Source: Bacillota bacterium (GTDB lineage Bacteria; Bacillota; UBA4882; UBA8346). Taken from it: a stretch of 31,357 bases of DNA. The translations under genes and the position numbers were made by a program. The stretch lies in the NCBI GenBank assembly GCA_023415375.1, contig JAEZKW010000244.1, positions 1 through 31,357 of the forward strand, in the 5' to 3' direction. The notes beneath the pieces were generated by a model, which was given only the letters and a program-made list of their open reading frames with translations, was not told where the DNA came from and ran no database searches. Shown one piece after another: positions 24,037 to 31,357 of the stretch (positions within the stretch are counted from its first letter, which is position 1; each line of letters begins with the position of its first letter).

Positions 24037-25371
24037 TTGTCGTTTTCGTCGCAATTAATGGAACAAGTTGTACGGAGAAACCCTAATGAACCGGAATTTC
24101 ACCAGGCGGTGGAAGAGGTTTTAGAATCCCTGGAGCCGGTGATTGCAAAGCATCCGGAATTTATTAAGGCGGGGATTTTGGAACGGTTAGTTGAACCGGA
24201 ACGTCAAATTATGTTCCGTGTGCCCTGGGTGGATGACAGCGGTAAGGTACAAGTCAATCGCGGTTTCCGGGTCCAATTCAACAGTGCTATCGGTCCTTAC
24301 AAAGGTGGTTTACGCTTACATCCTTCGGTTTACATTGGAATTATCAAATTTTTAGGGTTTGAGCAGATTTTTAAAAACTCATTAACCGGTTTACCAATTG
24401 GCGGCGCTAAAGGCGGCAGCGACTTTGACCCCAAAGGCAAATCCGATGCCGAAGTCATGCGTTTCTGTCAGAGCTTTATGACTGAGTTATACCGACATAT
24501 CGGAGCCGATGTTGATGTCCCGGCAGGGGATATCGGAGTGGGCGGCCGTGAAATCGGTTATATGTATGGCCAATATAAGAAAATCACTGGGCTTTACGAG
24601 GGAGTATTAACCGGTAAGGGGTTAACCTGGGGCGGTAGCTTAGCCAGAACAGAGGCTACCGGCTATGGTTTATGTTATTTTGTGGATGAAATGATTAAGG
24701 ATAAAGGTAAGTCCTTTAAAGGAGCGAACGTTATTATCTCAGGTTCGGGCAATGTGGCTATCTATGCCACTCAAAAAGTACATCAATTAGGCGGTAAAGT
24801 CGTTGCCTTAAGTGATTCGAATGGATATATATACGACCCGAACGGAATCGATCTTGATACGGTTAAGCGTCTTAAGGAAGTAGAACGAAAACGGATCAGC
24901 GAGTATGTTAAATCTCATCCGGGCGCCACCTATAAAGAGGGTTGCTCTGGGATTTGGGGTATTCAATGTGATATTGCCTTGCCTTGTGCAACCCAAAATG
25001 AGATTGATGAAGCATCAGCTAAGATCTTAGTAAAGAATGGTTGTTGGGCAGTGGGTGAAGGAGCGAACATGCCTTCCACCCCTGAAGCGATTAAAGTATT
25101 TCTTCAGAACAAAGTGCTCTTTGCGCCGGCTAAAGCTGCCAACGCCGGTGGAGTGGCCACTTCAGCCTTGGAAATGTCTCAAAACAGTATGAGATATTCC
25201 TGGACCTTCGAAGAGGTTGACTCGAAACTAAAAAATATTATGATTAACATTTATAAAAACACGAGTCAAGCTGCCAAAGAATATGGACATGAGGATAATT
25301 TGGTGATGGGCGCCAATATCGCAGGTTTCCTCAAAGTAGCCCAAGCAATGATGGCTCAGGGCATAGTTTAA
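24037..25371 (+). CDS. gdhA: NADP-type glutamate dehydrogenase
   Basis: A hexameric class glutamate dehydrogenase making glutamate from 2-oxoglutarate, ammonium and NADPH. Signatures: VNRGFRVQFNSAIGPYKGGL (substrate lysine), LPIGGAKGGSDFDPKG with the catalytic lysine (residue 125 in this numbering), DVPAGDIGVGGREIGYMYG, and the dinucleotide loop ISGSGNVAIYATQK followed by ALSDSNGYIYDPNG, typical of NADP-type enzymes. I place the start at TTG 24037, because AAAGGTGGAG sits 5 nt before it and gives 444 aa, the family length, beginning MSFSSQLMEQVV. The ATG at 24019 overlaps that site and has none of its own. A 21-bp perfect stem follows the gene. It has its own promoter and operator. Confidence 0.95.
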   Translation: MSFSSQLMEQVVRRNPNEPEFHQAVEEVLESLEPVIAKHPEFIKAGILERLVEPERQIMFRVPWVDDSGKVQVNRGFRVQFNSAIGPYKGGLRLHPSVYIGIIKFLGFEQIFKNSLTGLPIGGAKGGSDFDPKGKSDAEVMRFCQSFMTELYRHIGADVDVPAGDIGVGGREIGYMYGQYKKITGLYEGVLTGKGLTWGGSLARTEATGYGLCYFVDEMIKDKGKSFKGANVIISGSGNVAIYATQKVHQLGGKVVALSDSNGYIYDPNGIDLDTVKRLKEVERKRISEYVKSHPGATYKEGCSGIWGIQCDIALPCATQNEIDEASAKILVKNGCWAVGEGANMPSTPEAIKVFLQNKVLFAPAKAANAGGVATSALEMSQNSMRYSWTFEEVDSKLKNIMINIYKNTSQAAKEYGHEDNLVMGANIAGFLKVAQAMMAQGIV

Positions 25372-25377
25372 AGTACA

Positions 25378-25423
25378 GTAACGATAAAAAACCGACCCCT
25401 GAGGGTCGGTTTTTTATCGTTAC
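25378..25423. terminator. Bidirectional terminator between gdhA and the second iclR gene
   Basis: Perfect 21-bp stem: GTAACGAT, A6, CCGACCC, loop CTGA, GGGTCGG, T6, ATCGTTAC. The A6/T6 tracts beside the GC core let it end transcription in both directions, 6 nt after gdhA and 3 nt after the convergent iclR. Confidence 0.95.
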
Positions 25424-25426
25424 CAG

Positions 25427-26227
25427 TTAATGGCGACTGGTAAAACCTAATTTTTGAGAGATATTGTCGGCCACACTCATTAATGCCGGTAATATCTCTT
25501 GGTTGATTCGCTCGGTCGATATCCGTTGCGCGGGGGCCGACACACTTATTGCCGCCTGTACCCGGCCGTTGAGTTTTTTGATAGGGACAGCCACACAAGT
25601 GACTCCGGGATCGCGCTCGGAAAAGTCCAGTGCATAACCATCAAGTCTGATTTTTCTCAATGCCTTAATCAAACGATTGATATCGGTTATTGTATTCTCG
25701 GTGAACGGAACAAAATCCACCCGGGAAAACCGTTTTTGTATTTCCTCATCACTTAAATCCGCCAGCAGAACTTTGCCGGTACCGGTACAATAAGCCGGTC
25801 CTTTACTGCCGATCCGGGCAAACATTTTCACAATGACCATGTTAGTGGATTCGATTTGATCAATATATATGACTTCCGTATCCTCTAAAACCGCTAGATT
25901 AATTGTCTCATTCACCATCTCCAAAAGCTGTTTCAAAAAAGGCCGGGCAACCGAACGTAAGTCATTAACGAAAAGGGCTGCATTTCCTATTTGAAATGCT
26001 TTAACTCCAAGTTGATATCGTAAAGAAATATGATCTTGCTCTACAAAGCCCTTGGACATTAGGGTAGTAAGTAAGCGGTGGACCGTAGTCATTTTAAGGT
26101 TGGCTTTTTGTGATAATTCAGATAAAGTAACCGGAGTCGTTTCTTCTGCTAATAATTCCAGTAAGAACAGAGCTCTGGTAACTGATTGTACGGTTTCTCC
26201 GCCATCGTTTTTTCGGGCGCGGCTCAT
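25427..26227 (-). CDS. IclR-family regulator downstream of nfnAB
   Basis: A 266-aa IclR-type regulator. The HTH spans about residues 12-75 (VQSVTRALFLLELLAEETTP, then KMTTVHRLLTTLMSKGFVEQ and LRYQLGVKAFQIGNAAL). The effector domain has GPAYCTGTGKVLLADLSDEE, GYALDFSERDPGVTCVAVPI and GRVQAAISVSAPAQRIS, which are standard for the family. AAGGAG lies 5 nt before the ATG. It follows nfnB by 51 nt on the same strand with no terminator, so it is probably the third gene of the nfn operon. It is distinct from the gltB-side IclR (about the same length, clearly diverged). It could control nfnAB or share the operators described here. Confidence 0.93.
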   Translation of the reverse strand: MSRARKNDGGETVQSVTRALFLLELLAEETTPVTLSELSQKANLKMTTVHRLLTTLMSKGFVEQDHISLRYQLGVKAFQIGNAALFVNDLRSVARPFLKQLLEMVNETINLAVLEDTEVIYIDQIESTNMVIVKMFARIGSKGPAYCTGTGKVLLADLSDEEIQKRFSRVDFVPFTENTITDINRLIKALRKIRLDGYALDFSERDPGVTCVAVPIKKLNGRVQAAISVSAPAQRISTERINQEILPALMSVADNISQKLGFTSRH

Positions 26228-26278
26228 AAGTGCTCCTTCATTGTTTACTAGTTACGGGTACTTTGCAAGTTCTACAAT

Positions 26279-27670
26279 TTAGTTGCCGTATTTTTTCGTA
26301 CAATAGTCCTTCATTTGGCGGGCCGCTTGTTTTCCGGCGCCCATCGCGGCAATAACGGTAGCGGCGCCGGTTACGATATCGCCTCCGGCAAAAACACCTG
26401 GAATACTTGTTTCGTGAGTGTTCGGATCAGTTTGGATGTAACCGTGTTTATTTAGGGCTAATCCCATTGTATTTCGAAGCAGGACGGGATTTGGTCCTTG
26501 GCCGATGGCAACGATTACATTATCAACCGGAAATTGAAATTCCGAGCCGGAAATAGCTACTGGACGCCGCCGTCCACTGGCATCGGGCTCGCCGAGTTCC
26601 ATTTGAATACATTCTAAAGCCGCAACCTCACCCTTGTCATCACCAATAATGCGGGTAGGATTGGTGAGCAACTTAAAAATAATGCCTTCTTCAGCGGCGT
26701 TTTCGATCTCCTCATGCCGGGCTGGCATCTCTTCTGCCGAACGCCGGTAAACGATATATACTTCTTCGGCTCCTAGCCGCAAAGAAGTTCGGGCCGCATC
26801 CATGGCGACATTACCGGCCCCGACCACAGCGACCCGTTTACCGACTCTTATCGGAGTACCATATTCGGGGAACCGATAGGCCTTCATTAAATTAATCCGG
26901 GTAAGGTACTCATTGGCAGAATATACTCCATTCAGATTTTCCCCGGGGATATTCATGAAGTAGGGGAGTCCTGCTCCGGTTCCAATAAAGATGGTGTGAA
27001 ATCCTTTTTCAAAGAGGTCCGAAACTGTATGGGTTTGCCCTATTAAGACACTCGTTTCTATCTTGACGCCCAGTTGTTTAATATAATCCACTTCGCGATT
27101 TACGATGTCTTTCGGAAGCCTGAATTGAGGGATGCCATATTGTAAAACACCTCCGGCAGTATGCAATGATTCAAAAATCGTTACATCGAAACCCTCTAGG
27201 GCAAGGTCCGCTGCTGCCGTTAACCCAGCTGGCCCTGCTCCGATAATTGCCGCCTTAAAGCCATTTTTTTGAATCGGTTCCGAATGCTCTTTATTTTCAA
27301 CAGTTTGCTGGTCAGCCACAAAACGTTCCAGTGAGCCAATGGCTATCGCTTCATGTTTCTTTCCCAAAATACATTGGCTTTCACATTGAGTCTCTTGCGG
27401 GCAAACCCGTCCGCAAATCGCCGGCAGGCTGTTTTTTTCCTTAATTTTAGCTGCTGCACCGTTAAAATCACCGGATTTGACAAGCTCAATAAAGGCTGGA
27501 ATATTAACCTCAACGGGACAACCTTGAGCACATAAAGGTTTTTTGCAATTGAGACACCGGGAAGCTTCGGCGAGGGCTTGCTCTTTGGTGAAGCCTAAAG
27601 CAACCTCTTCAAAATTGTGTTTCCGAACCTCCGGATCTTGTTTAGGCATTACTTGGCGTGACATTGACAT
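26279..27670 (-). CDS. nfnB: NfnB, large subunit of NADH-dependent ferredoxin:NADP oxidoreductase
   Basis: A 463-aa protein of the GltD/NfnB type. It carries two [4Fe-4S]-type cysteine sets at 39, 42, 47, 51 (SRCLNCKKPLCAQGCP) and 86, 90, 96, 100 (ICGRVCPQETQCESQC), then an FAD motif AAIIGAGPAGLTAAADLALE, an NADPH motif VAVVGAGNVAMDAARTSLRL and the C-terminal GVFAGGDIVTGAATVIAAMG. Because it directly follows an FNR-like subunit with overlapping reading frames (22 nt), it is NfnB rather than a GOGAT small subunit. Nfn bifurcates electrons between NADPH, NAD and ferredoxin. I use ATG 27670, which has AAGGGA upstream; the upstream 27688 codon lacks one. It supplies or consumes NADPH, linking it to GOGAT and GDH. 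Confidence 0.9.
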   Translation of the reverse strand: MSMSRQVMPKQDPEVRKHNFEEVALGFTKEQALAEASRCLNCKKPLCAQGCPVEVNIPAFIELVKSGDFNGAAAKIKEKNSLPAICGRVCPQETQCESQCILGKKHEAIAIGSLERFVADQQTVENKEHSEPIQKNGFKAAIIGAGPAGLTAAADLALEGFDVTIFESLHTAGGVLQYGIPQFRLPKDIVNREVDYIKQLGVKIETSVLIGQTHTVSDLFEKGFHTIFIGTGAGLPYFMNIPGENLNGVYSANEYLTRINLMKAYRFPEYGTPIRVGKRVAVVGAGNVAMDAARTSLRLGAEEVYIVYRRSAEEMPARHEEIENAAEEGIIFKLLTNPTRIIGDDKGEVAALECIQMELGEPDASGRRRPVAISGSEFQFPVDNVIVAIGQGPNPVLLRNTMGLALNKHGYIQTDPNTHETSIPGVFAGGDIVTGAATVIAAMGAGKQAARQMKDYCTKKYGN

Positions 27671-28494
27671 TTTTCGTTCCCTTCGCAATATTGATGATAA
27701 GCTTCTTTTTCAAGACTGCTATAATATCGTTGTCTTTGTCGCAATTCATTGAAATCAACCTGTAAACCATCGAAGGCCGGTCCATCCACGCAACAAAACT
27801 TGCTTTCCCCTCCAACAGTGACCCGGCATCCGCCGCACATGCCGGTTCCATCCACCATGACAGCATTTAAACTGACAACGGTTTTGATATGATTCTGACG
27901 GGTAATTTTGCAACAGGCATCCATCATCGGGACGGGGCCGATCGCTATGACCTCATCGACCTTTTCTCGTTCAATCACTTGACGGAGTAAATCCGTCACC
28001 AGACCATGATGTCCGAAGCTTCCATCGTCTGTTGCAATCAGCATCTGATGGCTGACTGCTTCCAATTCTGGCGTTAGGATTAACAATTCTTTCTTTTGAG
28101 CACCAAGTACGGTAATAACTTTATTACCTGCTTCATACAGAGCTTTTACTTTTGGATATAATGGCGCGGCTCCTAACCCTCCGGCAACCCCAACCACTGT
28201 TCCGACTTTGGTAATGGGATAGGGTGTACCGAGCGGGCCTAAAATGTCAATCAACGAATCTCCCACTTGCAGAGCGTTAATCATTGCAGTACTCTTGCCA
28301 ACTTCTTGAATAACCAGTGTAATTGTCCCTTGGTCCCGGTTAAAGTCAGCAATTGTAAGCGGAATTCGCTCGGCCCGTTCGTTGGAACGAACCACTACAA
28401 AGTGTCCTGGTTGGGCTTTCGCCGCAATGGCAGGAGCTTTAACAACTAGCCTGACTATTTTGGGGGCCAGTACATCTCTGGCCAATATTTCCAT
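27649..28494 (-). CDS. nfnA: NfnA, small subunit of NADH-dependent ferredoxin:NADP oxidoreductase
   Basis: A 281-aa ferredoxin-NADP-reductase-like subunit. An FAD-binding barrel comes first (QPGHFVVVRSNERAERIPLT), then an NAD-binding part (VVGVAGGLGAAPLYPKVKAL, IGPVPMMDACCK). A C-terminal [2Fe-2S] site follows with D215, C220, C223 and C234/C235 (VDGTGMCGGCRVTVGGESKF, then CCVDGP); in Thermotoga NfnA, one Asp and three Cys bind this cluster. GGGGGA lies 6 nt before the ATG. It is the first gene of nfnA-nfnB-iclR under a promoter at 28560-28588. SudA-type sulfide dehydrogenase names apply to the same family. Confidence 0.9.
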   Translation of the reverse strand: MEILARDVLAPKIVRLVVKAPAIAAKAQPGHFVVVRSNERAERIPLTIADFNRDQGTITLVIQEVGKSTAMINALQVGDSLIDILGPLGTPYPITKVGTVVGVAGGLGAAPLYPKVKALYEAGNKVITVLGAQKKELLILTPELEAVSHQMLIATDDGSFGHHGLVTDLLRQVIEREKVDEVIAIGPVPMMDACCKITRQNHIKTVVSLNAVMVDGTGMCGGCRVTVGGESKFCCVDGPAFDGLQVDFNELRQRQRYYSSLEKEAYHQYCEGNEKCQCHAK

Positions 28495-28559
28495 TACAAT
28501 TCCCCCTGAATGATGTTTAAGAAAGAAATATATTTTTTAACTCTAATCCAAATAAAATT

Positions 28560-28588
28560 ATTATAACATTCAATCAAGATACTGTAAA
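28560..28588 (-). promoter_or_regulatory. Promoter of nfnAB
   Basis: On the minus strand TTTACA (28588-28583), a 17-nt spacer and a perfect TATAAT (28565-28560). It leaves a leader of about 58 nt. The TGAAATYGATTTTCA motif of the other three promoters is not present here. Confidence 0.75.
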
Positions 28589-28765
28589 CATTAGGACGGG
28601 ATACTATTTGTTTGAAAAATTTTGAAAACGGTTCATAATTGATTATGATATCAAGAGCCTTTGTGACACAATATTTTGTTTTACCGTAAAATTGGAATAA
28701 AAAAGGAAAATCATGATCAACAAACGAAATTATATATGGAATTCTGTTTTAAAGGAGTTTCTAAA

Positions 28766-29599
28766 ATGGCCGTCCTTGTAACGCAAGTTGATGCGTTTAC
28801 TGACAGAATGTTTGCCGGTAACCCTGCTGCGGTATGCATTTTACCCGAACCGCGGGATTTTGAGTGGATGAAGTTGGTAGCCCGGGAGATGAATCTGTCA
28901 GAAACCGCTTTTCTTTTAAAAGAAGATAAAATCTTTAATTTACGCTGGTTTACGCCTGAGAGAGAAGTTGATCTTTGTGGACATGCTACTTTAGCCAGCG
29001 CACATGTTTTGTGGGAAATGGGATATTTGAAAACGACTGAGGTAGCCCAGTTCTATACCCGCAGCGGCATACTCAGTGCAGAAAAAAAGATGAATCTGAT
29101 TGAACTCAATTTTCCGGGTCAGCCGGCAATGGATATCCTTGATACGAATGCAGAATTAGCTGATAGTATGGCTGAGGCGCTCATGGCCAGACCCCGATTT
29201 ATTGGAAAGAATTCTCTTGATTGTCTTTTGGTTGAAGTTGAGTCGGAAGCTGTGGTTCGAAATATGAAACCCGATTTTGAAAAATTATCGAAAATCCCTC
29301 ATTTCGGAGTGATTGTAACCAGCATCTCGGAGAACTGGGAATATGACTTTGTGTCGCGCTTTTTTGCCCCAAATGCCGGTATTAGGGAAGATCCGGTGAC
29401 TGGCTCCTCTCATTGTACCTTGGGACCTTATTGGGGTGAACGGCTTCATAAAACTGAACTTATCGCCTATCAGGCATCAAATCGCGGCGGCCAGATTCAT
29501 GTCAGGATAGAAGGCGATCGGGTAATTTTAGGTGGTAAAGCAGTAACTGTTTTACGTGGGGCTTTGTTGGATTCGTATCAATGGTTACCCGGAGCGTGA
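28766..29599 (+). CDS. PhzF family isomerase-like protein
   Basis: A 277-aa PhzF-fold protein. Expected motifs are present: FAGNPAAVC (16-24), MNLSETAFLL with the catalytic-position Glu46, DLCGHATLASAHVLWE, and DPVTGSSHCTLGPYW, with the Asp and Gly-Ser-x-His of the second active-site half. PhzF in phenazine synthesis isomerises dihydro-hydroxyanthranilate; most relatives in Firmicutes are uncharacterised isomerases or epimerases. I place the start at ATG 28766, with AAAGGAG 8 nt upstream and the family N-terminus VLVTQVDAF. The frame also runs upstream but has no site there. The EEP-like gene starts 4 nt after its stop, so the two are coupled. Confidence 0.92.
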   Translation: MAVLVTQVDAFTDRMFAGNPAAVCILPEPRDFEWMKLVAREMNLSETAFLLKEDKIFNLRWFTPEREVDLCGHATLASAHVLWEMGYLKTTEVAQFYTRSGILSAEKKMNLIELNFPGQPAMDILDTNAELADSMAEALMARPRFIGKNSLDCLLVEVESEAVVRNMKPDFEKLSKIPHFGVIVTSISENWEYDFVSRFFAPNAGIREDPVTGSSHCTLGPYWGERLHKTELIAYQASNRGGQIHVRIEGDRVILGGKAVTVLRGALLDSYQWLPGA

Positions 29600-29603
29600 T
29601 ATT

Positions 29604-30299
29604 TTGAAGATAGCGGTTTTGTCGATTTCTAATGATGATGCGAATAAGCGGAAACTTGAGAACCTTCATCATTTACTCTCCGATGTAGAACTTTTATTTT
29701 TGTTTGGATATCCGGGAATGACCATGTCACAATCTTATTTCTACGACAAGGGTTGGAAACATTGGGCTGAATCAAAGCCCGGAAACAACAAAGACCAAAT
29801 GATCATCGCCAGCCGCAGTCGATTTGTTATTCCTCAGGAGACTGGGGCGGCCGAGCGGCCTGATACCCGTATCAAAGTTTATTTGCCGGAACATGATACG
29901 ACTATCTCGGGGATAGATTTCCCCAAATCCCAGGATATTCAGGTTCATGATTTTCCCTTCCAAAAAATATTAAAAATCTTTAAAGCTCAAAATGAGAATC
30001 GGGAAATTTTAATTGGTGACTTTAAGATTTATGCCAAAAGTCTCAATACCATCTTGGATTATAAACATTATTTTCAAGAGATCGCATCCCTTGGTTGGTC
30101 TGATGCCTGGAGAACACTTCATCCAATAACCTATGAGCAAATCTGGTATGGCAATGTTCAGCGGCAAATCCATTTGAATTTGGTTTTTCTATCGCCTTTT
30201 TTGCGGGAATCTTTGTTAAGCGCTTATCACTGTCAATATTCCATGGATAATAAGCAAACCCGAACGGACTCCAGGGTCCTCGTTGTGGAACTGGCTTGA
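29604..30299 (+). CDS. Degenerate endonuclease/exonuclease/phosphatase-fold protein
   Basis: A 231-aa protein with the outline of an EEP (DNase I-like) domain: an N-terminal strand KIAVLSISNDDANKRKLENL, a mid strand MIIASRSRFVIPQE, EILIGDFKIYAKSLNTILDY (GDFN-like), the DAWRTLHP segment, and QRQIHLNLVFLS near the C-terminus. Key EEP residues are altered: the LLQE glutamate becomes LFLFGYPG, GDFN is GDFK, and the final D-H pair is missing. It is therefore probably not an active nuclease. The start is TTG 29604, read with a GGAG site in the phzF 3' end; a longer frame reading from 29556 lies within phzF. Its role beside PhzF is unknown. Confidence 0.65.
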   Translation: MKIAVLSISNDDANKRKLENLHHLLSDVELLFLFGYPGMTMSQSYFYDKGWKHWAESKPGNNKDQMIIASRSRFVIPQETGAAERPDTRIKVYLPEHDTTISGIDFPKSQDIQVHDFPFQKILKIFKAQNENREILIGDFKIYAKSLNTILDYKHYFQEIASLGWSDAWRTLHPITYEQIWYGNVQRQIHLNLVFLSPFLRESLLSAYHCQYSMDNKQTRTDSRVLVVELA

Positions 30300-30399
30300 T
30301 TGTCTCATTTAGAACCTGCGTACATAAATATCACATCGCTGGATAAAAAAGTGAATAATCACTCCCATAGTGAAGGATAATAACGTCGGAGGTGATGGG

Positions 30400-30603
30400 A
30401 TGAATCGCATAAAATGCAGTGTTGATTCATGTAAGTATAATGATGATGCTCATGAATGCCAGGCTGATGAGATTAAGGTAAGAAATAATTTTGGAGCAAC
30501 TGACAATATGGAGATAGGTTCACTGGAAGGCGATGCCGGTGCCCGGTCATCAATGGAAACTTGCTGTGAAACTTTCGCTCCTAAAAAAAGTAGTAGCAAA
30601 TAA
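30400..30603 (+). CDS. DUF1540 domain protein
   Basis: A 67-aa Cys-rich protein of the DUF1540 type: MNRIKCSVDSCKYNDDAHEC, then QADEIKVRNNFGATDN and a C-terminal ETCCETFAPKK. The pattern CSVDSCKYN, a second C after about 8 residues, and a final CC...F fits the family, thought to bind metal. These proteins are common in spore-forming Firmicutes. ATG 30400 has a perfect GGAGGTGAT site; an upstream TTG frame gives a longer product without support. A strong terminator follows. Confidence 0.85.
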   Translation: MNRIKCSVDSCKYNDDAHECQADEIKVRNNFGATDNMEIGSLEGDAGARSSMETCCETFAPKKSSSK

Positions 30604-30644
30604 CCTGAAGTTTTTTTACAACAAATTAGGTAAATCGTTTCGAA

Positions 30645-30715
30645 GCAAAAAAAGCTTGTGCTAAAATGACGGAACGCGACCGCGCGTGCGCGCGCATTTG
30701 GCACAAGCCTTTTTT
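30645..30715 (+). terminator. Terminator with a long GC-rich apex after DUF1540
   Basis: GCTTGTGC (30654-30661) pairs with GCACAAGC (30701-30708), flanked by an A-rich left and a T6 right tract (30710-30715). The enclosed part adds AAATG/CATTT and an apex of alternating C and G (CGCGACCGCGCGTGCGCGCG, 30675-30694), unusual in this AT-rich region. Confidence 0.8.
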
Positions 30716-30783
30716 ATGAACCGTAAGTAGTCTTATCATTTTTAATTTCCAGGAAGGATATTCCGGCTCGTATCGATAATATA

Positions 30784-30813
30784 TTTACTATGGACTTTTA
30801 GCTAGCCTATAAT
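30784..30813 (+). promoter_or_regulatory. Possible promoter of hpf
   Basis: TTTACT (30784-30789), an 18-nt spacer and a perfect TATAAT (30808-30813). The -35 box is weak, so stress or sporulation factors may also act, as they do on B. subtilis hpf (yvyD). Confidence 0.5.
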
Positions 30814-30845
30814 CTATACATCGAATTCAAAAAGGAGATGGTCGA

Positions 30846-31357
30846 ATGGTAGTAACGGTAAATGGCAAAAACATAGAAGTAACGGATGCTTTGAGAGAAT
30901 ATGCCGAAAAAAAAGTCTCCAAAATCGCTAAATTTTTTGAAAAAAGTCCCCGTGGCGCTCAAGTCACATTAAGTACCGAACGAGGCAAACACATAGTTGA
31001 TATTACCATCCAGGTTGACGGTCTGCTACTTAGGGGAGAAGAAAAAACCGGTGATATGTATGGTTCGATTGATGGAGCCATCGAAAAGATCGAACGGCAG
31101 GTTCGAAAATATAAAACCAAGATTAATCGTAAATTTCGCGAAGAAAACCAAGTGGTTGCGGCTTTCTCACCGACGCCCCAGGAAGAGGATAGTGAACCGC
31201 AAATTAAGCGAACCAAGCGTTTTGCGATGAAACCAATGACGGTTGAAGAAGCAGTCATGCAAATGGATCTATTAGCCCATGATTTTTACGTTTTTACCAA
31301 TGGTGAGACCGACCAGGTCAATGTGGTCTATAAAAGAAAAGATGGTCATTACGGATT
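30846..31357 (+). CDS. hpf: Ribosome hibernation promoting factor, long form, 3'-truncated by window edge
   Basis: An HPF/RaiA-family protein that dimerises 70S ribosomes into 100S particles in stationary phase. The N-terminal domain (residues 1-95) has the family features: VTDALREYAEKKVSKIAKFF, QVTLSTERGKHIVDITIQVD and DMYGSIDGAIEKIERQVRKY. A charged linker follows (about 96-120). The long-form C-terminal dimerisation domain then begins with KRFAMKPMTVEEAVMQMDLL and continues HDFYVFTNGETDQVNVVYKRK. 170 codons are visible without a stop, so about 5-10 residues are cut off. AAGGAG lies 8-9 nt before the ATG. Confidence 0.96.
   Translation, partial: MVVTVNGKNIEVTDALREYAEKKVSKIAKFFEKSPRGAQVTLSTERGKHIVDITIQVDGLLLRGEEKTGDMYGSIDGAIEKIERQVRKYKTKINRKFREENQVVAAFSPTPQEEDSEPQIKRTKRFAMKPMTVEEAVMQMDLLAHDFYVFTNGETDQVNVVYKRKDGHYG

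Noticed and set aside
28617..28640. TGAAAACGGTTCA upstream of the nfnA promoter as another IclR operator
   Set aside because: Only four-base arms match, the position is upstream of the -35 box, and it differs from the operators at the other three promoters.
30352..30382. Possible sigma-G promoter (TGAATA, 18-nt spacer, GATAATA) before the DUF1540 gene
   Set aside because: The -10 matches 5 of 7 positions, and the implied start would fall at or inside the ribosome binding site, leaving almost no leader.

Overview
The window looks like a chromosomal segment of an anaerobic, spore-forming Bacillota. The evidence is strong AGGAGG-type ribosome binding sites, consensus sigma-A promoters, an SspH-type spore protein, a DUF1540 protein, long-form HPF, HD-GYP and Ku proteins, and an Nfn-type flavin-based electron-bifurcating transhydrogenase. 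Base composition is moderately AT-rich. I cannot place it below phylum. I see no rRNA, tRNA, CRISPR array, insertion sequence or phage module. The genes at both ends (dtd, hpf) run off the window.

Layout. 1-3592: dtd and an HD-GYP protein, then a LemA/TPM/TPM membrane operon. 3774-3962: a small ORF ending at a terminator. 4014-7171: ku and an MFS exporter on the minus strand, with a divergent LysR regulator. 7224-8639: a cold-shock gene with a strong promoter, two short minus-strand genes (a 45-aa unknown and sspH), and an unknown 156-aa ORF. 8779-12109: a DUF3793 protein, an orphan galactitol-type PTS IIC protein behind a leader hairpin, a GNAT and an iron-sulfur flavoprotein. 12132-13263: folA next to a divergent ThyX-like protein. 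13524-28494: a nitrogen/NADPH island. 28766-31357: PhzF, a degenerate EEP-fold protein, DUF1540 and hpf.

The most interesting part is the island. gltB-gltD (NADPH-type glutamate synthase) diverges from an IclR regulator, which is followed 9 nt later by an 870-aa protein with an ATP-grasp PEP/pyruvate-binding domain. Then come gdhA (NADP-type glutamate dehydrogenase) and, convergent with it, nfnA-nfnB plus a second IclR regulator. The gltB, iclR and gdhA promoters all have a TTGACA -35 box. All three carry the same TGAAATYGATTTTCA-like palindrome just downstream of the -10 box, and at gdhA it is doubled into a perfect 35-bp palindrome. I infer an IclR-controlled regulon joining ammonium assimilation to NADPH supply, with the PEP-binding protein as a possible energy or carbon sensor.

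Other points: folA is paired with a ThyX homologue that has lost the ThyX signature, several dyads look regulatory, and ku has no ligase beside it.
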